NCBI GenBank assembly: GCA_031288215.1
Contig: JAITRV010000244.1
Coordinates: forward strand, 1 to 5,959
DNA: 5,959 nt
Direction of reading: 5' to 3'
Source: Spirochaetaceae bacterium
GTDB lineage: Bacteria > Spirochaetota > Spirochaetia > Treponematales > Breznakiellaceae
This document shows, in pieces, positions 1 through 4,353 of the stretch (within the stretch, counting starts at the first letter, position 1; the number at the start of each line of letters is the position of its first letter). A program made the position numbers and the translations under genes. The notes below the pieces were generated by a model. The model was given only the letters and a program-made list of their open reading frames with translations, had not been told where the DNA came from and made no database searches.

Positions 1-1
1 G

Positions 2-62
2 AAACCCCGATAGGTTTGGCCGCCGGGAAGCGGCCTGATAATTCGTTCTCTCTTTCAAGAAC
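2..62 (+). other. Three tandem stem-loops at the left edge
   Basis: Three short hairpins follow one another: AAACC/GGTTT (2-6 with 13-17), GGCCGC/GCGGCC (18-23 with 30-35, loop CGGGAA) and GTTCT/AGAAC (45-49 with 58-62). The first two abut and could stack coaxially. This could be the 3' part of a structured RNA, or a leader or terminator belonging to something left of the window. I do not recognise an RNA family, and chance cannot be excluded for such short stems. Confidence 0.25.
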
Positions 63-148
63 CTACTGAATACTATATCACGCTTTCATAAAAAAATCTT
101 GGTTTTTTTAAAAAATTTCGAAAAAAAATGCAATTTTTTTTCTGACCC

Positions 149-161
149 GGTGCCTGGCACC
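149..161. repeat. Small perfect palindrome GGTGCCTGGCACC
   Basis: Two 6-bp arms, GGTGCC and GGCACC, flank a single central T. It sits directly after a run of A and T homopolymers. Short GC palindromes of this shape resemble the core of REP-like intergenic repeats, but only one copy is present here and no RAYT transposase gene is visible, so repeat-family membership is a guess. Confidence 0.4.
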
Positions 162-170
162 AAATTCGGA

Positions 171-252
171 GTGAGGAGGGAGATATTGAGGAGTGAGGAG
201 CGGACAAAGACACCTGATCAGAAAACTCCTCCCTCCTCACTGCTCACTCCTC
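171..252. repeat. GA-rich / CT-rich inverted repeat
   Basis: A purine block (171-200) built from GTGAGGAGGGAG and GAGGAGTGAG is followed by a pyrimidine block (226-252). Positions 171-182 pair perfectly with 229-240, and 188-197 with 243-252. The order is A, B, A', B', so both pairings cannot form as one simple hairpin. 193-200 can also pair with 233-240, which gives alternative folds. It looks like a short degenerate GAGTGAGGAG-type tandem repeat facing its own inverse. Confidence 0.6.
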
Positions 253-340
253 CCCCGGCTTCTTGCAACCATAAAGCCTCCACCACAGCCGGCCAAGGCA
301 GCCTCAACCGGCGGCCGTACCAGCCCCCACGCGGAAAAGG

Positions 341-364
341 CCGGTCGGGGGATACCCCCGCCGG
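341..364 (-). terminator. Compact GC-rich hairpin, possible larC terminator
   Basis: CGGGGG (346-351) pairs with CCCCCG (355-360) around a three-base loop. CCGG (341-344) pairs with CCGG (361-364), with T345 bulged. Read on the minus strand it lies downstream of larC and is followed by CCTTTTCC, a short T run. A weak intrinsic terminator is therefore possible; the T tract is short, so this is tentative. Confidence 0.35.
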
Positions 365-369
365 AAAAA

Positions 370-526
370 CCGGCACGGGCCGGCATGGGCCGGCACGGAC
401 AGAACCGCGACGGGGGGTGGCGGTGGGAACACATGGGGGGAACCCTTGGGGGGCCCCGTGTGTTCCCAGCCGCCAGGACCCCCCCCGCAGATCTCTCTTG
501 TGCCGGCCCATGCCGGCCCGTGCCGG
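370..526. repeat. 157-nt long hairpin element with decamer-built arms
   Basis: The outer stem is a perfect 27-bp inverted repeat (370-396 with 500-526). It is made of decamers of the form CACGGGCCGG, CATGGGCCGG, CACGGACAGA on the left arm and their complement on the right. Inside lies a second, imperfect inverted repeat: 419-438 pairs with 454-474 with one bulge and one wobble, and a G tract (412-417) faces a C tract (479-486). The terminal loop is about 15 bases. The element begins six bases beyond the larC stop codon on the minus strand, so it should lie in or just after the larC 3' end. There is no coding signal. It could act as an mRNA 3' stabiliser or terminator, or be a non-autonomous repeat element. 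Confidence 0.85.
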
Positions 527-531
527 GAGGA

Positions 532-1278
532 TCAGGCAGCGGGACTATCCCCCGGCCTGCCGCCCAGGATCAGGCGGAGGGCGGCCAGGAGGCCCGTATT
601 CCGCTTGCCGAAGCCGTAGCCCTCGGCCGTTACCGTGATGTCGGGCATCGGGACACATACGGCCCCCAGGCCCTTGAGGATGCCGAGGCCCGTGGGAGTT
701 ACCATTTCCGTGTCCACCGCCTCGGTAACCAGGCGGATACCGCTCCCCTTGAGCAGTTCCTTCACCGCCGGCACCGGCACCGGGATAATCCCGTGGGCGG
801 CCCGTATGAAGCCCCGGCCGTCGTGAACCGGAGAACAGAGGATGTCGTCCACCCCCAGGATATCGATGCAGATCGCGGAGCCCACAATGTCGATGATGGA
901 ATCCGCGGAACCCACCTCGTGGAAGACCACCTCCTCCGCCGTGGCGCCGTGTACCGCCCCTTCGGCTTCCGCAATGACCGAATAGATGCGCCGGGCGATC
1001 TCCTTGACGGGGCCTTTTAATCCGCCGCGATCGATGAGGCCGCGGACCTCCGGGTAGCTGCGGTGATGGGCGTCCGCAGCCTCGACCTGTACCGTGAGGT
1101 CCACCCCGGTAACGCCGTGCTTCCGCACCGCCGCCGCGATGAGCCGGAACGGCGGCAGATCCAGCCGGCGAAGCTCCTCCTCCAGGCGGCGGGGGTCTAT
1201 CCCCAGGTGAATCAGCGCCCCCAGGACCATGTCGCCGCTGATCCCCGATGAGCAGTCAAAATACAGTACCTTTTTCAT
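532..1278 (-). CDS. larC: LarC family nickel insertion protein, LarC1 domain only
   Basis: A 248-aa LarC1 (DUF111) protein. LarC is the CTP-dependent enzyme that inserts nickel into the pyridinium bisthiocarboxylate precursor, giving the nickel-pincer cofactor of lactate racemase LarA and its relatives in the cytoplasm. Visible motifs are FDCSSGISGDM (7-17), HHRSYPEVRGLI (71-82), FHEVGSADSIIDIVG (119-133), PVHDGRGFIRAAHGIIPVP (150-168), EMVTPTGLGILKGL (191-204) and GYGFGKRN (220-227). The start is set at ATG 1278 because the family sequence begins at MKKVLYFDC; an in-frame start at 1365 would add an unrelated 29 residues. Complete LarC proteins are about 400 aa and have a C-terminal LarC2 domain. 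Here the frame stops ten residues after LRLILG, and no LarC2 is present in any frame downstream. This may be a stand-alone LarC1, a truncated gene, or one whose LarC2 lies elsewhere. No larA, larB or larE is in the window. Confidence 0.9.
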   Translation of the reverse strand: MKKVLYFDCSSGISGDMVLGALIHLGIDPRRLEEELRRLDLPPFRLIAAAVRKHGVTGVDLTVQVEAADAHHRSYPEVRGLIDRGGLKGPVKEIARRIYSVIAEAEGAVHGATAEEVVFHEVGSADSIIDIVGSAICIDILGVDDILCSPVHDGRGFIRAAHGIIPVPVPAVKELLKGSGIRLVTEAVDTEMVTPTGLGILKGLGAVCVPMPDITVTAEGYGFGKRNTGLLAALRLILGGRPGDSPAA

Positions 1279-1286
1279 GGAAGGAC

Positions 1287-1315
1287 AGTATAGCACATCA
1301 GGGCCCGGAATACAA
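1287..1315 (-). promoter_or_regulatory. Putative larC promoter, extended -10
   Basis: Read on the minus strand: -35 TTGTAT (1315-1310), a 17-bp spacer, and -10 TATACT (1292-1287) preceded by TGC, giving the extended -10 form TGnTATACT. Only eight bases separate the -10 from the larC ATG, so transcription would start within a few bases of the initiator codon. No Shine-Dalgarno sequence is seen before that ATG. Confidence 0.55.
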
Positions 1316-1333
1316 AACCCCTCAGGACGCGGC

Positions 1334-1362
1334 CGGGAAACACCGGCAGCGCGTGTTTCCCG
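1334..1362. repeat. Perfect 10-bp inverted repeat between nrnA-like gene and larC
   Basis: CGGGAAACAC (1334-1343) and GTGTTTCCCG (1353-1362) are perfectly complementary around a 9-base loop. On the minus strand it lies about 45 bases after the phosphoesterase stop and upstream of the larC promoter. The nearest T run (TTTT) is about 17 bases beyond the stem, so it is not a classical intrinsic terminator. It could be an mRNA 3'-end hairpin or an operator. Confidence 0.6.
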
Positions 1363-1407
1363 CATAAAACGGAGGAGTCCGGGGATAAAGCGGGAAAAAC
1401 CGGAGCG

Positions 1408-2403
1408 TTAGCCCTCGCTGCCCAGCGCCGCTTCAAAAGCCCGGAGCACCTGAGGACGGAGTTCTTCTATGGTACCGGCGATGCTGGAACCCGCGGCGTT
1501 TTTGTGTCCCCCCCCGCCGAATTGGAGGGCGATGGCCCCGACATCCAGGCGGTCCTGGGAACGGAAGCCGATGGTGCAGTTGTCGGGAGTTTCCTGGCGG
1601 ATGATCACGATGGCCTCTACGGCGGCAACGGATTGGAGGAGTTGATAAAGCTGGTCCGAATCCCGGCCCTCCAGGCCAAAGCGCTGGGTTTCTTCGTATT
1701 GTTCGGTGGAAAGGATGAGTTTTCCCCCGAAGTGGGATTCCGCGCGGGAAAGCACCCGCCCCAGGAGGATTCGGGAGTCCAGGCTTTTGCCGCCGTGGAT
1801 GGCCCGGTATATTTCCTTGGGGTTGGCGCCGGAGCGGACCAGCCGGGTGGCGGCGGCGAAGGTTTCAGCCCCCTGGGCATCCACATGGCGAAAGAAGCCC
1901 GTATCGGTGCAGAGGCCGAAGAGGAGCAGCGCCGCTTCCTCCGGGGTGGGTTCCAGCCCCAGGGCTTCCAGGACCGCCAGGGTCATAAAGCAGGTCGCCG
2001 GGGCCTGGCCGTCGAGGTAAACCGGGCCCTTCCCGGTATCATCGGCGTCGGGGTTGGTGACGTGATGATCGATGATCGCCCGGGGCAGCCCCTTCAGGGC
2101 CTCGCCGATATCCCCGGTGCGGCCTTCCCCGGAACAGTCCAGCACGATCACCCGGGCCCCTTCCCGTTCCGCCTCCCCGATGTGCGCGGTAAAGCGGTCC
2201 GCATAGGGCATGATCTCGGTCCGCTTGAAGGGGCCCGCGGAACAGGGAAGGGCCTCCTTCCCCAGCCGCCGGAGCAGGGAACAGAAGGCCAGCTGGCTCC
2301 CCACACAGTCCCCGTCAGGTTCTTTGTGGCCGGCCACGAGAAATTTGGCCCCTTCCCGGATGAAGGTCAGCAGATCCGGCGGAACCGGCCGGGGAATATA
2401 CAC
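1408..2403 (-). CDS. nrnA: DHH/DHHA1 phosphoesterase, NrnA-like (oligoribonuclease / pAp phosphatase family)
   Basis: A 331-aa cytoplasmic DHH-family phosphoesterase. NrnA homologues degrade very short RNAs (2-5 nt) and many also dephosphorylate pAp to AMP. The DHH domain shows HKEPDGDCVGS (26-36, ligands H26, D30, D32), VLDCS (D89), the signature IDHHVTN (111-117) and LCTDTGFF (164-171). The C-terminal DHHA1 domain carries GFRSQ (279-283) and the substrate-binding GGGGHKNAAG (296-305). All expected metal ligands are present and the length is typical for NrnA. The start is GTG at 2403, supported by a Shine-Dalgarno sequence (2415-2409) that overlaps the stop codon of the peptidase gene. The 10-bp gap to that gene indicates one operon. 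Related DHH enzymes act on cyclic dinucleotides, but this compact protein without membrane or GGDEF-like segments fits NrnA better. Confidence 0.92.
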   Translation of the reverse strand: MYIPRPVPPDLLTFIREGAKFLVAGHKEPDGDCVGSQLAFCSLLRRLGKEALPCSAGPFKRTEIMPYADRFTAHIGEAEREGARVIVLDCSGEGRTGDIGEALKGLPRAIIDHHVTNPDADDTGKGPVYLDGQAPATCFMTLAVLEALGLEPTPEEAALLLFGLCTDTGFFRHVDAQGAETFAAATRLVRSGANPKEIYRAIHGGKSLDSRILLGRVLSRAESHFGGKLILSTEQYEETQRFGLEGRDSDQLYQLLQSVAAVEAIVIIRQETPDNCTIGFRSQDRLDVGAIALQFGGGGHKNAAGSSIAGTIEELRPQVLRAFEAALGSEG

Positions 2404-2408
2404 CGCGT

Positions 2409-2415
2409 CTCCCCT
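2409..2415 (-). promoter_or_regulatory. Shine-Dalgarno supporting GTG start of nrnA-like gene
   Basis: AGGGGAG on the minus strand lies five bases before GTG 2403-2401. Its first bases overlap the TAG stop (2416-2414) of the upstream peptidase gene. This both selects the GTG start and suggests coupled translation. Confidence 0.7.
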
Positions 2416-3604
2416 AACAGGTCAGCAGTTTTGTCTGCCGGGGATAATCGCCCCCTGAAACCACCGGTTTCCCCCGGTAGATATACACGTCAATCTCGGT
2501 GCGGAGGCCGAATTCGCCAAAGTAGATCCCCGGTTCCAGGGAGAAACAGGAACCCTCCAGGAGGAAGCGGTGATCGGGGAATTCCACCGAGTCGATATTC
2601 ACCCCCGACCCGTGGCATTCGGTATCGATACCATGGCCGGTCCGGTGCCGCAGGGCATCCCCGTAGCCGGAATCCGACAGGAGCTGGCGGGCCTTCCGGT
2701 CCACCTGGGCCCCGGTGAGCTTCCTCCCCGCGGCCAACTCCCTTCCGATAAAGTTCAAGGTTCCCTCCCGGGCCTCCACGAGCGCGGAAAAGGCATCCCG
2801 CACCGCCGCCGGGGCCTCCGGGGCGTAGACCCCCACCCAGGAAATATCGGCGACCATGGACCTTTCCCCGGCCTCCCTGGCCCAGAGGTCAAACTGGATC
2901 ACGCCGCCCTTTTTGAAAGCCGCCCCGGAGCCGGAAAAATCGTAGTGGGGGTTGCCGGAATTCGCCCCCCCGGCAACAATGGGGGGGTGGCCGGGGATAA
3001 GGCCCCGGCGATCCATCTCCTCCAGCATCAGGGCCCGGATGTCCCCTTCGCGGAGGGAGGCTGAAGCCTCCCCGGCAGCTTCGGCGGCGTAGGCCTGCCT
3101 GACCCGCTCCCAGGCGATCTCCACGATCCGGTAGAGCCCCGCCGCCGCCCGTTCATGGGAGGCGATCCCCTCCTCGTCCAGGAGCCCCCGGAAACGCTGG
3201 ATCAGGGCCTCCGCGGAAACCAGGGTGAGCCCCGCCTTTTCCAGGGTGGCGGCGGTCCCCCGGTCCAGGTAGGAAATGGCGGAAATGGTCTCGGAACTGT
3301 GAACCCCCCAGCGTTTCCCCCCCAGGGGAGCGAGGGCGGCCAGAAATTCTTCCCGGCTGACATAGGCCGTACGGGAACCCGGGAGGCCCTCCAGGATGTC
3401 CTTTTCGATAAAATGAACTATCCCCCGGGGCTCTCCCTGGGCGGGCACGGCGTAAACCCAGCGCCGGGTATTGGTGGCCCCCGTATCTACGCCGAGAATC
3501 CCGTCGGAGAGAAGGTCCCGGTGGCGGAAATTGCTAAAAAGCCAGCCGTCCAGCCCTTCTTCCCGGATGGCCTCCTGCATATCGTGCAGCTCATGGGCTT
3601 GCAT
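2414..3604 (-). CDS. M24 family metallopeptidase (Xaa-Pro aminopeptidase/dipeptidase-like)
   Basis: A 396-aa pita-bread metallopeptidase of clan MG, family M24, which removes residues adjacent to proline from peptides in the cytoplasm. An N-terminal creatinase-like domain (about 1-145) precedes the catalytic domain. All five metal ligands can be placed: D239 (FDLW), D253 (ADISW), H324 (TGHGID), E357 (SLEPGIY) and E370 (LRTEID). The substrate-contact histidines H220 (NSGNPHYD) and H331 (ECHGSG) are also present, so it should be active. The start is ATG 3604, which overlaps the TGA of the upstream gene as TGATG; a TTG one codon earlier is less likely. There is no signal peptide. Peptidase specificity (aminopeptidase or prolidase) cannot be set from sequence, so no symbol is given. 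It is operonic with the exported protein upstream and the DHH enzyme downstream. Confidence 0.93.
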   Translation of the reverse strand: MQAHELHDMQEAIREEGLDGWLFSNFRHRDLLSDGILGVDTGATNTRRWVYAVPAQGEPRGIVHFIEKDILEGLPGSRTAYVSREEFLAALAPLGGKRWGVHSSETISAISYLDRGTAATLEKAGLTLVSAEALIQRFRGLLDEEGIASHERAAAGLYRIVEIAWERVRQAYAAEAAGEASASLREGDIRALMLEEMDRRGLIPGHPPIVAGGANSGNPHYDFSGSGAAFKKGGVIQFDLWAREAGERSMVADISWVGVYAPEAPAAVRDAFSALVEAREGTLNFIGRELAAGRKLTGAQVDRKARQLLSDSGYGDALRHRTGHGIDTECHGSGVNIDSVEFPDHRFLLEGSCFSLEPGIYFGEFGLRTEIDVYIYRGKPVVSGGDYPRQTKLLTC

Positions 3605-4017
3605 CAAAATTCCAGTTTCAAGTCGGTAACATTATCAAACTTGTCGTCGATATCGACCCCCAGGGGAACATTCCCCCAGGTCTCATGCCCCCGATCCCGG
3701 CGGAGATAGAGCCGGACATGACTGAATTCCCCCGCCTTGTAGTACACGGTCAAATGGGGCCAGTCCGCGCCGGTTCCCTGATAGATGAGTTCCCCCTTTC
3801 CCCCGGTATCGCTGAACCACTCCAGGGGAAGGTAGGCCCTGACCTGCTGGGTCACCCCCTTCCGGTAGGTGATCACATAGCCCCTCCGGTAAGGATAAAC
3901 CTTGTCAATGGGAACATTAACGTAGTAAAAGTCCGATTTATTGTTCTCCTGGGCCAAGACAGGCGCAAGGCCGCCGAGGACAACGGCAAGAACCGATATC
4001 ATAAAGAGTTTTTTCAT
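3604..4017 (-). CDS. Small exported protein of unknown function
   Basis: A 137-aa protein with a clear Sec signal peptide: MKKLF, a hydrophobic core (about 6-20) and likely cleavage after VLA22, leaving QENN as the mature N-terminus. There is no lipobox cysteine, so it is probably soluble in the periplasm or secreted. The mature part is rich in aromatic and basic residues (VYPYRRGYVITYRKG at 40-54, LPLEWFSD at 63-70, HETWGNVPLGVDIDD at 111-125) and reads as a compact beta-rich domain. I recognise no named family. The complete ORF with signal peptide, strong Shine-Dalgarno sequence and promoter make it a real gene. ATG 4017 is preferred over the GTG one codon earlier because of spacing from the Shine-Dalgarno sequence, though either is possible. 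It heads the operon, and its TGA overlaps the ATG of the M24 peptidase by one base, so the two are probably translationally coupled. Confidence 0.85.
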   Translation of the reverse strand: MKKLFMISVLAVVLGGLAPVLAQENNKSDFYYVNVPIDKVYPYRRGYVITYRKGVTQQVRAYLPLEWFSDTGGKGELIYQGTGADWPHLTVYYKAGEFSHVRLYLRRDRGHETWGNVPLGVDIDDKFDNVTDLKLEF

Positions 4018-4024
4018 CACGGGT

Positions 4025-4032
4025 CCCCCCTT
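4025..4032 (-). promoter_or_regulatory. Strong Shine-Dalgarno of the exported-protein gene
   Basis: AAGGGGGG on the minus strand ends seven bases before ATG 4017 and four bases before an upstream GTG at 4020. It contrasts with the absence of any such site before larC, the ATPase or the HD gene. Confidence 0.7.
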
Positions 4033-4066
4033 AAAGAATTTTTCATCCAGGTATTAATCTTACTAG

Positions 4067-4095
4067 ACTATAACGTTCTATCGGTTCTTTCGCAA
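4067..4095 (-). promoter_or_regulatory. Promoter of the minus-strand operon
   Basis: -35 TTGCGA (4095-4090), a 17-bp spacer and -10 TATAGT (4072-4067) on the minus strand. Transcription would start near 4060 and give a leader of about 43 bases that contains the Shine-Dalgarno sequence. It should drive the exported protein, the M24 peptidase and the DHH phosphoesterase. Confidence 0.6.
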
Positions 4096-4158
4096 GGGGG
4101 TATGAGGCAAAACATCATTTTTCTAGAAGGGTAAATCTTCGGATATAATCGACAATTC

Positions 4159-4188
4159 TTGAGAAATGACATAATCGTCATTTATAGT
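4159..4188 (+). promoter_or_regulatory. Possible upstream promoter P1, with hairpin in its spacer
   Basis: TTGAGA (4159-4164), an 18-bp spacer and TATAGT (4183-4188). The spacer is part of a perfect inverted repeat, AAATGAC/GTCATTT (4164-4170 with 4177-4183, loop ATAATC). As at the proximal promoter, a TCGGATATAATCGACA copy lies just upstream. No start codon follows closely, so a transcript from here would carry a leader of about 160 bases through the 36-base palindrome. It could also be a decayed duplicate of the proximal promoter. Confidence 0.35.
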
Positions 4189-4246
4189 CGATAAATCTAT
4201 AATTATCATCTAAATCATCGATTATAATCGACAAATATATGAAATA

Positions 4247-4282
4247 TACAGAAACCGTCGATTATAATCGACGGTTTCTGTA
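4247..4282. repeat. Perfect 36-base palindrome
   Basis: An uninterrupted palindrome centred between 4264 and 4265. The left half runs from TACAG through AAACCG to TCGATTA, and the right half is its exact complement. Its inner 14 bases are the array core TCGATTATAATCGA. As DNA it is an ideal dimer-binding site; as RNA it would form an 18-bp stem with essentially no loop. No T run follows on the plus strand, so it is not a classical terminator. Confidence 0.9.
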
Positions 4283-4318
4283 AAAATATAAAATCATCGG
4301 ATATAATCGACAGTTCTA

Positions 4319-4347
4319 TTGACTGAGGGCGGTTTTTCGTGTATAGT
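4319..4347 (+). promoter_or_regulatory. ATPase promoter P2, predicted leaderless
   Basis: -35 TTGACT (4319-4324), a 17-bp spacer and -10 TATAGT (4342-4347). The -10 is only six bases from ATG 4354, so the transcript should begin at or next to the initiator codon. No Shine-Dalgarno sequence lies in the normal position. The promoter also argues against the GTG at 4339 as start, because that codon lies upstream of the -10. Confidence 0.65.
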
Positions 4348-4353
4348 CTGCCT

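Larger units (their letters stand above)
1..531. other. Gene-free, repeat-rich intergenic stretch
   Basis: I find no credible coding region here. The open frames on both strands translate to low-complexity Pro/Arg/Gly-rich sequence without family motifs, and the plus-strand frames simply run on antisense to larC. From left to right the stretch holds three small stem-loops (2-62), a block of A and T homopolymers (about 90-140), a small perfect palindrome (149-161), a GA-rich inverted repeat (171-252), a compact GC-rich hairpin (341-364) and a very large hairpin (370-526). All three minus-strand frames past the larC stop were read for a LarC2 domain and none was found. Confidence 0.75.
4133..4312 (+). 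repeat. Five-copy operator/iteron-like repeat array upstream of the ATPase
   Basis: Five degenerate copies of a TATAATCGACA-type element begin at 4144, 4183, 4223, 4263 and 4302, giving periods of 39, 40, 40 and 39 bases. The fuller unit is about 22 bases (the short half TCGGA or TCGAT followed by TATAATCGACA). Units at 4133-4154 and 4291-4312 differ by one base. The copy at 4183 is the most divergent (TATAGTCGATAAA). The core is palindromic: TCGATTATAATCGA is perfect at 4218-4231 and 4258-4271. The separating segments of about 17-18 bases are dissimilar and AT-rich. The last copy ends six bases before the -35 box of the ATPase promoter, so regulatory binding is the simplest reading. Confidence 0.85.

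Noticed and set aside
218..511. Minus-strand open frame as a frameshifted LarC2
   Set aside because: The translation is Arg/Pro/Gly-rich and lacks any LarC2-like sequence. It is read through the hairpin arms.
193..1020. 275-codon open frame on the plus strand
   Set aside because: It runs through the repeat region and then antisense to larC. It has low-complexity composition, no motifs and no ribosome binding site.
1334..1362. Intrinsic terminator after the NrnA-like gene
   Set aside because: The stem is perfect, but no T run follows it directly on either strand.
1504..2718. 404-codon open frame on the plus strand
   Set aside because: It is entirely antisense to the NrnA-like and M24 genes, whose motifs are intact. 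The translation is Gly/Pro/Arg-rich with no recognisable domain, a common shadow in GC-rich DNA.
3155..3709. 184-codon open frame on the plus strand
   Set aside because: It is antisense to the M24 peptidase N-terminus and the exported-protein gene, Gly/Pro-rich, and without family features.
4133..4312. CRISPR array
   Set aside because: The repeats are degenerate and palindromic, the separating segments are only about 17-18 bases, there are five copies, and no cas gene is nearby. The location against a promoter fits an operator array better.
4339..4353. GTG 4339 as the ATPase start
   Set aside because: The codon lies upstream of the TATAGT -10 box, and homologues of this family typically begin close to the IxRExYL segment, which matches ATG 4354.
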